Below are positions 46,901 to 58,300 of a stretch of DNA of 64,000 nt, piece after piece. Origin of the DNA: Candidatus Intricatilinea gracilis (GTDB lineage: Bacteria > Pseudomonadota > Gammaproteobacteria > Burkholderiales > Burkholderiaceae_C). Made by a program: the position numbers and the translations under genes. The stretch lies in contig JADJDQ010000001.1 of NCBI GenBank assembly GCA_016702605.1, forward strand, positions 62,001 to 126,000, given 5' to 3'. Position 1 is the first letter of the stretch. Each line of letters starts with the position of its first letter. A model generated the notes under the pieces. That model saw nothing but the letters and a program-made list of their open reading frames with translations. It ran no database searches and was not told the DNA's origin.

Positions 46901-49900
46901 ACACCGTCCGACCCTTCCGCAATCGCCTCCACAACAACATCGAGCGCAGAGTCCACAAAATACAGATCGTTGCCCACGCCACCGACCAATCGATCAGCGC
47001 CTACGCCTCCGTCCAGCGTATCGTTGCCCACCCCACCAGTCAGAGTGTTGGCACCCGAATTACCATTGAGCCGATTGGCAAGATCATTACCAACTCCGTT
47101 GATCGCAGCACCACCAGTCAGCACCAAATTCTCAACGTTCGCGGCCAACGCAGCGATAGAAACGCTGCTTTGCAAAGTATCCGTACCCTCGTTCAAGTTC
47201 TCTACGATGACATCGGTCACGCTGTCGACCACATAGGTATCGTTGCCTAGCCCACCAGCCAAGGTATCCACGCCGGCACCACCATTGAGGACGTCATTCC
47301 CGTCCAGACCGTTCAAATGGTTATTACCCGCATTGCCTGTCAAGACATTTGCACTTGCATCGCCCGCTGCGTCAATGTTGCCCGTTCCGGTCAGCGTCAC
47401 ATTCTCGACATTGGCGATCGCCAGCGTATAACTGACGCTGCTTGACACCGTATCAATCCCGCCTGCCACGGCTTCAATCACAGTATCGGCTGCATCGTAT
47501 ATAAAGGTATCATCGCCTGCACCGCCAATGAGAATATCCGCACCAAGTCCGCCATTGAGCACGTCATTGCCTGCGCCGCCGTCCAACGTATTGGCTCCCG
47601 CGTTTCCATAGATCGTATTGGCCGTCCCATTGCCCGTGCCATTGATATTTCCTGAACCACTCAAGGCCAACACTTCGATATTCGCCGACAACGTATATGA
47701 AACACTGGCTTGAACACCGTCCGACCCTTCCGCAATCGCCTCCACAACAACATCGAGCGCAGAGTCCACAAAATACAGATCGTTGCCCACGCCACCGACC
47801 AATCGATCAGCGCCTACGCCTCCGTCCAGCGTATCGTTGCCCACCCCACCAGTCAGAGTGTTGGCACCCGAATTACCATTGAGCCGATTGGCAAGATCAT
47901 TACCAACTCCGTTGATCGCAGCACCACCAGTCAGCACCAAATTCTCAACGTTCGCGGCCAACGCAGCGATAGAAACGCTGCTTTGCAAAGTATCCGTACC
48001 CTCGTTCAAGTTCTCTACGATGACATCGGTCACGCTGTCGACCACATAGGTATCGTTGCCTAGCCCACCAGCCAAGGTATCCACGCCGGCACCACCATTG
48101 AGCGTGTCTGCACCGCCCGCCCCAACGAGCGTATCGTCGAGCCCGCCACCAACCAGCGTGTTGTTCAGCTCGTTGCCCGTCAGCTGCGTGGCCGAGCCGG
48201 CAAGCTGCAGCGTCTCGATCTCCAGGCCAACCGCCAAGGTGTAGTCCACCGAGGTGATCACCGTGTCGCTGCCTTCACCCGCCGCCTCGGTCACCACGTC
48301 CAGCAGCGAGTCCACCTCGTAGATGTCGTTGCCCAGGCCGCCCACCATCGTGTCGCCACCGATGCCGCCGACCAGGGTGTCGGCGCCGTCGCCGCCCGTC
48401 AGGCTGTCGTTGCCGATGCCACCGATCAGGCTGTCGGCACCGTTGCCGCCCAGCAGGCTGTCGTTGCCGGCGGCGCCGTCGAGCACATCGTTGAGCGCGC
48501 CGCCGATGAGTGTGTTGTCCAGATCATTGCCGGTCAGGTGGGTGGCCGTGCCGGTGAGTTGCAGGGTCTCGACTTCGACGCCGTCAGCCAGTGTGTAGTC
48601 GACCGAGGCGATGACCGTGTCGTTGCCGCCGCCGGCCGCCTCGGTCACCACGTCCAGCGCCGAGTCGACGTGGTAGGTGTCGTCGCCTGCGCCACCAACC
48701 ATCGAGTCGACGCCGTCGCCGCCGACCAGAGTGTCGTTGCCTTCACCACCGATCAATGTGTCGGCGCCTGCCGCACCGTCGATCGAGTCGTTGCCGGCCA
48801 GGCCGTCGATCACATCGTTGCCGGCGGTGCCGGCCAGTGACGGGTCGTCGACCGGTGTGCCGAACACCGTCGGGTTGGGCGGTGCGAGCACGAAGTTGGC
48901 CAACGTAGTGGCGCCGTCCGTGTCCGTCACACTCACGCCGACCGTGAAGCTGTCGGCCGTGCCAAGCGGCGGAGTGCCCGACAACACATGGGTCACCGGG
49001 TCGAAAGTCAGCCAGGCCGGCAGGGCACCACCGTTCACGGTGATGACGAAGGTGAGCAGGTTGTCGACCGTGCCAGTGTCCGACACCACGGCGTTCAGGT
49101 CGTAGCTGAAGAGGGTGGCGCCGTCACCCACGTAGCTGGCATTGGCCACCTCCACGGTGGGCGCGCTGTTGGCCGACCTGAAGATGATGGAGGTGCGCAC
49201 CTGCGTGCCGGCTGCATCGAGCGCCCAGTAGACAAACTCGCCGGCCAGGCCCTGGAGGCCACCGGCGGCCGGCTGGTACTTCAGGCCGGCAAGTTGTTCC
49301 GCACTGATGTTGATGCCGTCGAAAACCCTCGAGCCATCGGCGAACTGCACTTCACCCGAGTTCGGCGAGAGGGTGGTGTCGAGGACGAGTGTGCCGCCGT
49401 CGACATCGGTCGGCACGTCGATGTTCAGATCGATCGAGGCCGTGCCCGACACAAAGACGGTGCGGGTCGCCTGGATGACCGGGCCGTTGTTGGCATGGAC
49501 CACCGGCGCAACCACCTGCAGGAAGTTGTCGGCCGTCACCGCGCCCGGCGCCACGTTCTGCAACACGGCCAGCACGACATACTTGCTGCCGGGCACGGCC
49601 GGCGTGAGGCAGGCTTCGACATAGGTGTTGGCGCCCGCGGCCGACAGGCGCATGTGGTCGGTCGCGAAGGGGTCCGAACCCGGGGTCATGCCGGCCGTCA
49701 CCAGGCGCGCCTGCACAGCGGCCAGGTCGATGATGTCGCCGCCGACGCCCACGGTGAAGTCGGTGATCTCGACGGGTGGGCGGAAGTCGTCGACCGCGCT
49801 GATCATCGACAGCTGGATGGTGTCGATGCCTGCACCCGTGGTCAACACGGCGGTACCGAAGTGGGTGGCATCGACCTCGAAGTCGATGACGTCGTTGCCG

Positions 49901-51999
49901 TCGCCGGCATTGACACGGTGCATCGACCCACCGATCTCGATGCGGTCGTCGCCCGCACCACCGGTCACCGTCCAGGCAAAGTCGTCGCGGCCGAGATTGC
50001 TGATGGTGTCGTTGCCGTCGCCGCCGTCGATCACCAGTCGGTCGGCATTGGTGGCCACGATGTTGTCGACCCCGAGTCCGCCGACGATCTTGCTGCCGCT
50101 GGCACCCGACCCCGCAAAACCCTGCAGCGAAATGACGTCGTCACCCTCACCGCCGTCCAGCAGGCTCTGGGTGGTGGTGCCGAACAGGGACAAGGTGTCG
50201 TTGCCGGCTTCGCCGAGCAACACGCCGCCGCCGCCGCCGTCTTCGATCGTGTCGTTGCCGTCGCCACCACGCATGGTGTCCAGGCCCGAGGCGTCGAACA
50301 TCAGGTCGTTGCCAATGCCACCGAGCAACGAGTCATTGCCGCTGCCACCATTGATCATGTCGTTGCCGTCGCCGCCGTCGACGGTATCGTTGCCTGCACC
50401 ACCGTTCAGGCCGAAGTCGAACTGGTAATTGGTGCCCTTGCGATCGACATTGCCGATATTGTTGTCGTCACCCGCACCGCCCAGCACCAGATCGTTACCG
50501 TCACCACCCCACAGATAATCACTGCCGGCGCCGCCGTCCAGGGTATCGTTGCCACCGAAACCGAATATGGTGTCGATGCCGTCACCGCCGGCCATACTAT
50601 CGTCACCGCCGAATCCACCGTCGAGCAGGTCGTTGCCGATGCCACCGGTGAGGGTATCGTTGCCGTCCCAGCCCTCCAGTACCTCAGCGATTGCGCCGGC
50701 CGTCAGAGATATCGGCGTGGGATGGCCGAGCGGATCGATGTTATACAGAAAGTTGTCGACCGTGATACTGGCAGGCACAACCCCTTGCAAGGTGGCCACA
50801 GTCACCCAACTCACACCGTCGGTGGGCCCACCCACGTCGACCTGCAGCAGGGTATCTGCACCCGAGGCCACCAGCTGCAGGTGGTTGTCGGTGAACGGAT
50901 TATCGAAACTGTACGAGGTCAGACCGGCCAGCAGCGGGCCGAGATCCAGACGGTCACCACCCGCACCCGCGGTGAAATCGGTGATGGTGACGGCAGAGTC
51001 GACCGACAGCACGATCAAGTCGCTACCAGTGCCGCTTGTAATCGTGTCTGCACCACCGGCCGAGGCCACGATCGTGTCATCACCCAGACCAGCCACCAGA
51101 AGATTGGCACCAGCATTGCCAGTGATCAGATTGGCGTCGTCATTGCCCGTGGCATTGATGTCGGCGCTGCCCGTCAAGGTGACATTCTCGACGTTGGCAC
51201 CGAGCACAAAGGCAACACTGCTCCTGACCGTGTCGATACCTTCATTGAGGTTTTCGGTCACGACATCGCCGATGTTGTCGACGATGTACACATCGTCGTC
51301 CGCACCACCCGACATGGCGTCGATACCTGCGCCGCCGTCGATCGTGTCGGCGCCGGCGCCACCACTCAGGTTGTTCGCACCAGCATTGCCCGTGAGGATA
51401 TTGGCCTGACCATTGCCCGTCCCGTTGATATCGGCAATACCCGTCAAGGTCAGGTCATCGAGCGCCGTGCCGAGCGTGTACGAAATGCTGCTGTCGACCC
51501 GGTCGATACCACCACCGGCCAATTCGGTGATGGCATCACCAGCGTCGTCGACGATATATCTATCGTCGCCCAAACCACCCGCCATGATGTCGGCACCAGC
51601 GCCACCGTCCAGCGTATCGGCGCCTGCGCCGCCCGTCAGACTGTCGACACCCTCACCGCCAGACAAACTGCTGTTGCCAGCGGTCGAACTGATCGTGTCG
51701 TTACCCAGGCCGCCAATCAGCGTCGAACTACCCAGCGACGAGATGACATCGTTGCCGCTGCCACCATCGACAAAATTGTTCAGGCCCGCACTGATCGTGT
51801 CCGCGCCGCCATCACCGTGTTCGGTCAGGTCGGCATACAGGTCACCGTAGATGACGTTGCCCGATCCGGTATCGGTAATCAGGTCTGCCCCACCACCACC
51901 GAATATCGTATCCAGGCCTAGTCCGGCGCCGGTGATCGTGTCGTTCTCCGCACCCGCAGAGATAACTTCGGAAGGGATCGTGCCAATAAAAACTGCCAT
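43923..51999 (-). CDS. RTX gene B: giant type I-secreted calcium-binding protein (frame interrupted)
   Basis: From ATG 51999 ([20 protein letters not shown]) to the DFFVG end, the corrected product is about 2693 residues. Four indels break the frame: four bases lost near 46760, one gained near 46545, one lost near 46437, and one C lost in a C run near 44118. The region upstream of 46760 is a single intact frame of more than 1700 codons. Parts in order: RTX blocks, an [18 protein letters not shown] cap domain, RTX blocks, a second [19 protein letters not shown] cap, a beta-rich region, and an Ig-like domain (about 49170-48890). More RTX blocks and the cassette array (44303-48100) lead to the shared secretion end. 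Its middle half parallels the N-terminal part of gene A. Calcium binding and type I secretion are inferred from family knowledge. Confidence 0.83.
44303..48100 (-). repeat. 813-bp cassette array in RTX gene B (about 4.7 units)
   Basis: The anchor recurs at 44534, 45347, 46160, 46969 and 47782; the short step of 809 reflects the 4-base loss near 46760 together with two compensating single-base changes. As in gene A, the third unit alone has the Val-to-Ala variant (about 46351). This argues that whole arrays were copied as blocks. Confidence 0.95.
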
Positions 52000-52140
52000 G
52001 AATGAATCTCGCCTAGCTGGTTTAGGGATGTATCTGGTGGGCCGGGGCTGGCGTTAACGGATATTCGATTGCGAACAATTAAGTATTCAGCAGCATCGAC
52101 ACAGTCATTCAGCCAACCCACGAAATGGACACGCGAGTAA

Positions 52141-52224
52141 ACCCGAAGCCCGCCGGCTTGGGTAGCCCACTTGTCCAGAACCGGCCTGTAACAGGCGAAA
52201 TTCGGGAATTGCTCGCAGCGGCGT
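52141..52224 (-). promoter_or_regulatory. Conserved leader element upstream of RTX gene B
   Basis: This is the counterpart of 43567-43650. Here ACCC and GGGT flank a perfect AAGCC/GGCTT stem, and GCCTG-TAA-CAGGC forms a second small dyad, so a folded 5' leader RNA is plausible. It starts about 140 bp before the ATG. A looser version of its last part, GGGAAAGTTGCTCACA, lies at 59347-59362, 48 bp upstream of gene C. Confidence 0.5.
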
Positions 52225-52252
52225 GCCTCGAAGGCAACGCCGTTCAAGATGC

Positions 52253-52277
52253 AAAAACCGGCAATATTGCGCCGGTT
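52253..52277 (-). terminator. Intrinsic terminator downstream of RTX gene C
   Basis: On the minus strand a 7-bp stem (AACCGGC with GCCGGTT) around an 8-base loop ends in a run of five T. This is the most typical Rho-independent terminator in the window. It lies 111 bp past the gene C stop and upstream of the gene B leader, so B should have its own promoter. Confidence 0.65.
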
Positions 52278-52325
52278 GTATTTGTTCCACCCATCCAGAC
52301 TATCGGGCAGGCATGAGAGCTAGAA

Positions 52326-52344
52326 GGGGCGCCATTGGCGCCCC
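52326..52344 (-). terminator. GC-rich hairpin downstream of RTX gene C
   Basis: GGGGCGCC-ATT-GGCGCCCC gives a perfect 8-bp stem, followed on the minus strand by TTCT. It starts 44 bp after the gene C stop and together with the hairpin at 52253-52277 forms a tandem pair. Confidence 0.55.
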
Positions 52345-52387
52345 CTTGCCCTGCCCGCCGACGTCCTTCGACGCCAGCCGTCCGGGT

Positions 52388-55300
52388 TCAGCCGACGAAG
52401 AAGTCGTTGCTGGAGAGGGCAGGCAGCCCGGTGAGCGTGGCAAACCGGGTGCTGGCCAACGCGCCCGAGCCATCGGCGTCGTAGTACACGCCCCCGGAAG
52501 TGGTGTCGTAGTACACGCCGCCCGCACCGCTGCCGCCCGTCAGGCCCGCACCGCTGAAGAACTGCCCGGCCGCCAGCGTTCCCCCGCTGGTCAGCGTGGA
52601 GAAGATGCCCGCCGAGAGCTGCAGATGATCACCGGCCGTGAAGTCGGTGACCGTATCGACGTTGGTTGCCGCGTTGAGGGCGGTGTCGAACACGAAGGTG
52701 TCGTTGCCCAGCCCGCCGGAAAGGTTGTCGCTGCCTGCCCCTCCTACCAGCCGGTCGCCACCAGCACCGCCATTGAGCACGTCATTGCCTGCGCCGCCGT
52801 CCAACGTATTGGCTCCCGCGTTTCCATAGATCGTATTGGCCGTCCCATTGCCCGTGCCATTGATATTTCCTGAACCACTCAAGGCCAACACTTCGATATT
52901 CGCCGACAACGTGTATGAAACACTGGCTTGAACACCGTCCGACCCTTCCGCAATCGCCTCCCACAACAACATCGAGCGCAGAGTCCACAAAATACAGATC
53001 GTTGCCCACGCCACCGACCAATCGATCAGCGCCTACGCCTCCGTCCAGCGTATCGTTGCCCACCCCACCAGTCAGAGTGTTGGCACCCGAATTACCATTG
53101 AGCCGATTGGCAAGATCATTACCAACTCCGTTGATCGCAGCACCACCAGTCAGCACCAAATTCTCAACGTTCGCGGCCAACGCAGCGATAGAAGCGCTGC
53201 TTTGCAAAGTATCCGTACCCTCGTTCAAGTTCTCTACGATGACATCGGTCACGCTGTCGACCACATAGGTATCGTTGCCTAGCCCACCAGCCAAGGTATC
53301 CACGCCGGCACCACCATTGAGGACGTCATTCCCGTCCAGACCGTTCAAATGGTTATTACCCGCATTGCCTGTCAAGACATTTGCACTTGCATCGCCCGCT
53401 GCGTCAATGTTGCCCGTTCCGGTCAGCGTCACATTCTCGACATTGGCGATCGCCAGCGTATAACTGACGCTGCTTGACACCGTATCAATCCCGCCTGCCA
53501 CGGCTTCAATCACAGTATCGGCTGCATCGTATATAAAGGTATCATCGCCTGCACCGCCAATGAGAATATCCGCACCAAGTCCGCCATTGAGCACGTCATT
53601 GCCTACGCCGCCGTCCAACGTATTGGCTCCCGCGTTTCCATAGATCGTATTGGCCGTCCCATTGCCCGTGCCATTGATATTTCCTGAACCACTCCAAGGC
53701 CAACACTTCGATATTCGCCGACAACGTGTATGAAACACTGGCTTGAACACCGTCCGACCCTTCCGCAATCGCCTCACAACAACATCGAGCGCAGAGTCCA
53801 CAAATACAGATCGTTGCCCACGCCACCGACCAATCGATCAGCGCCTACGCCTCCGTCCAGCGTATCGTTTGCCCACCCCACCAGTCAGGTGTTGGCACCC
53901 GAATTACCATTGAGCCGATTGGCAAGATCATTACCAACTCCGTTGATCGCAGCACCACCAGTCAGCGCAAATTCTCAACGTTCGCGGCCAACGCAGCGAT
54001 AGAAGCGCTGCTTTGCAAAGTATCCGTACCCTCGTTCAAGTTCTCTACGATGACATCGGTCACGCTGTCGACCACATAGGTATCGTTGCCTAGCCCACCA
54101 GCCAGGTATCCACGCCGGCACCACCATTGAGGACGTCATTCCCGTCAGACCGTTCAAATGGTTATTACCCGCATTGCCTGTCAAGACGTTTGCACTTGCA
54201 TCGCCCGCTGCGTCAATGTTGCCCGTTCCGGTCAGCGTCACATTCTCGACATTGGCGATCGCCAGCGTATAACTGACGCTACCGACACCGTATCAATCCC
54301 GCCTGCCCACGGCTTCAATCACAGTATCGGCTGCATCGTATATAAAGGTATCATCGCCTGCACCGCCAATGAGAATATCCGCACCAAGTCCGCCATTGAG
54401 CACGTCATTGCCTGCGCCGCCGTCCAACGTATTGGCTCCCGCGTTTCCATAGATCGTATTGGCCGTCCCATTGCCCGTGCCATTGATATTTCCTGAACCA
54501 CTCAAGGCCAACACTTCGATATTCGCCGACAACGTGTATGAAACACTGGCTTGAACACCGTCCGACCTTCCGCAATCGCCTCCACAGCAACATCGAGCGC
54601 AGAGTCCACAAAATACAGATCGTTGCCCACGCCACCGACCAATCGATCAGCGCCTCGCCTCCGTCCAGCGTATCGTTGCCCACCCCACCAGTCAGGTGTT
54701 GGCGCGAATTACCATTGAGCCGATTGGCAAGATCATTACCAACTCCGTTGATCGCAGCACCACCAGTCAGCACCACATTCTCCACGTTCGCGGCCAACGC
54801 AGCGATAGAAGCGCTGCTTTGCAAAGTATCCGCACCCTCGTTCACGTTCACTACGATGACATCGGTCACGCTGTCGACCACATAGGTATCGTTGCCTAGC
54901 CCACCAGCCAAGGTATCCCGCCGGCACCACCATTGAGGACGTCATTCCCGTCCAGACCGTTCAAATGGTTATTACCCGCATTGCCTGTCAAGACATTTGC
55001 ACTTGCATCGCCCGCTGCGTCAATGTTGCCCGTTCCGGTCAGCGTCACATTCTCGACATTGGCGATCGCCAGCGTATAACTGACGCTGCTTGACACCGTA
55101 TCAATCCCGCCTGCCACGGCTTCAATCACAGTATCGGCTGCATCGTATATAAAGGTATCATCGCCTGCACCGCCAACGAGAATATCCGCACCAAGTCCGC
55201 CATTGAGCACGTCATGGCCTGCGCCGCCGTCCAACGTATTGACACCCGCGTTTCCATAGATCGTATTGGCCGTCCCATTGCCCGTGCCATTGATATTTCC

Positions 55301-58300
55301 TGAACCACTCAAGGCCAACACTTCGATATTCGCCGACAACGTGTATGAAACACTGGCTTGAACACCGTCCGACCCTTCCCGCAATCGCCTCCACAACAAC
55401 ATCGAGCGCAGAGTCCACAAAATACAGATCGTTGCCCACGCCACCGACCAATCGATCAGCGCCTACGCCTCCGTCCAGCATATCGTTGCCCACCCCACCA
55501 GTCAGAGTGTTGGCACCCGGATTACCATTGAGCCGATTGGCAAGATCATTACCAACTCCGTTGATCGCAGCACCACCAGTCAGCACCAAATTCTCAACGT
55601 TCGCGGCCAACGCAGCGATAGAAACGCTGCTTTGCAAAGTATCCGTACCCTCGTTCAAGTTCTCTACGATGACATCGGTCACGCTGTCGACCACATAGGT
55701 ATCGTTGCCTAGCCCACCAGCCAAGGTATCCACGCCGGCACCACCATTGAGGACGTCATTCCCGTCCAGACCGTTCAAATGGTTATTACCCGCATTGCCT
55801 GTCAAGACATTTGCACTTGCATCGCCCGCTGCGTCAATGTTGCCCGTTCCGGTCAGCGTCACATTCTCGACATTGGCGATCGCCAGCGTATAACTGACGC
55901 TGCTGACACCGTATCAATCCCGCCTGCCACGGCTTCAATCACAGTATCGGCTGCATCGTATATAAAGGTATCATCGCCTGCACCGCCAATGAGAATATCC
56001 GCACCAAGTCCGCCATTGAGCACGTCATTGCCTGCGCCGCCGTCCAACGTATTGGCTCCCGCGTTTCCATAGATCGTATTGGCCGTCCCATTGCCCGTGC
56101 CATTGATATTTCCTGAACCACTCAAGGCCAACACTTCGATATTCGCCGACAACGTGTATGAAACACTGGCTTGAACACCGTCCGACCCTTCCGCAATCGC
56201 CTCCACAACAACATCGAGCGCAGAGTCCACAAAATACAGATCGTTGCCCACGCCACCGACCAATCGATCAGCGCCTACGCCTCCGTCCAGCGTATCGTTG
56301 CCCACCCCACCAGTCAGAGTGTTGGCACCCGAATTACCATTGAGCCGATTGGCAAGATCATTACCAACTCCGTTGATCGCAGCACCACCAGTCAGCACCA
56401 AATTCTCAACGTTCGCGGCCAACGCGGCGATAGAAACGCTGCTTTGCAAAGTATCCGTACCCTCGTTCAAGTTCTCTACGATGACATCGGTCACGCTGTC
56501 GACCACATAGGTATCGTTGCCTAGCCCACCAGCCAAGGTATCCACGCCGGCACCACCATCGAGCGTGTCTGCACCAAGGTTTCCAATTAGACTGTTGTCC
56601 AGTGCATTGCCGGTGCCACTATTCGCCGCCCCGACGAGAACCAGATTTTCAACCTCGGCCGCGAGCGTGAAGTCGACACTGGCGACCACCGTGTCCGTGC
56701 CCTCGCCGACGTTTTCGGAGATCACATCCGTGGCGCTGTCGACCTGGTAGGTGTCGTCGCCGGCACCGCCGATGAGCGTGTCCAGACCCAGCCCACCATC
56801 CAGCACGTTGTTGCCGGCATTGCCGGTGATGCTGTTGTCCAGATCATTGCCGGTACCGTCGATGGCGGCCGAACCGGTCAGGATCAGGGTTTCGACGTTG
56901 GCCGACAGGGTGTATGTCGCCGAAGACTGCACGGTGTCCGCGCCTGTGCCGGAGCCGGCGGCTTCCGTGACGATGTCGGCCGAGTTGTCGACGATGTAGG
57001 TGTCGTCGCCGTCGCCGCCGGTCAGGTTGTCGATGCCGGCGCCGCCGTCAGGGTGTCGTTGCCCAGGCCACCTTCCAGGGGTGTTGGCAGCACCATTGCC
57101 GGTGAGGCTGTTGTTCTCGTCGTTGCCCAGGCCGGTAGCCGCAGTGCCGGTCAGCACCAGGTTCTCGACGAAGGCCGACAAGGTGGTGCTGATCGACGAC
57201 CTGACGGTGTCGGCCGTGCCGGCGGCGGCACCGGCTTGTTCGGTGACCACGTCGCCGATCGAATCGACGACGTAGGTGTCGCTGCCGTCGCCGCCGATCA
57301 GGGTGTCGTTGCCACCCAGGCCGTCCAGCGTGTTGGCGGCAGAGTTGCCGGTGAGGGTGTTGGCTTCGGCGTTGCCGGTGCCGTCGATGGCGGCCAGGCC
57401 GGTGAGCACCAGGTTCTCGACATTGGCGCTGAGCGTCGTGGTGACCGAGGCCTGCACCACGTCAGCGGTGCCGGCTCCACCGGCTTCCACGACCACGTCG
57501 TTGACCGAGTCGACGACATAGGTGTCGTTGCCCAGCCCGCCACTCAGGGTGTCGTCGCCGGCCAGCCCGTTGAGCGTGTTGTTGCCGTCGTTGCCGGTGA
57601 TGTTGTTGTTCTCGGCGTTGCCGATGCCGGCGATGTTGTTGGTGCCGGTGAGTTGCAGGTTCTCGACGAAGTCGGTCAGCACATAGGCGGCACTGGTGAT
57701 CACCGTGTCTGCGGTGCCTTCGCCGTCGAACTCGGTGACGAGGTCGGCGTCGGCGCCGAGCAGGTAGGTGTCGTTGCCGGCGCCGCCGGACAATCCGTCG
57801 AGGCCGGCGCCACCGTCGAGTGTGTCGTCGCCCAGCCCGCCCTCGAGGGCGTCCGACCCGATGCCACCTTCGAGCAGGTTGGCGCCGAGGTTGCCGACGA
57901 TGAGATTGTCCAGCGTGTTGCCCGTGCCCGAGATGTCGGCGCCACCACCCAGGATGAGTGTCTCGACGTTGTCGGCCAGGGTCATGGCAGCGAGGTAGCT
58001 GATGACTGTGTCGAAGCCTTCGTCGAGCGCTTCGATGACGGTGTCGTCGATGTCTTCGACGATGTAGACGTCGTCGCCGCGAGCGCCTTCCAACACGTCA
58101 CCCAGGCCGCGTCCATCGAGCAGGTCGTCACCTTGGTCGCCGAACAGGTGATCGTTGAACTCGGTGCCGATGAGGATGTCGCCGGGTGAGCGGGCCAGGA
58201 GTTCGACCGGCGTCCCGGCGTCTGGCAGGGGATCCGTCTCGTCGTCGACGAGCACGCCTTGAGCCTTGATCTGGTCACCCAGCGCACCGATGCCGGTGAT

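Larger units (their letters stand above)
52000..52387. other. Intergenic region between RTX genes C and B
   Basis: These 388 bp hold two terminator-like hairpins for gene C (52326-52344 and 52253-52277) and the conserved leader element of gene B (52141-52224). I see no gene. A minus-strand open frame across the region (about 109 codons) looks like a by-product of the leader. Confidence 0.6.

Noticed and set aside
48988..51921. Very long plus-strand open frame (977 codons) opposite RTX gene B, and a similar one opposite gene A (41301-43277)
   Set aside because: They are antisense to GC-rich repeat coding sequence. The translation is low-complexity (V, A, D, G, H, Q, R) with no domain, and the minus strand has clear RTX motifs.
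52388..56557. RTX gene C as a simple decayed pseudogene
   Set aside because: Not accepted as the main reading: the indels sum to a multiple of three, sit almost only in repeats and leave repeat motifs intact. The status is left open pending better reads.
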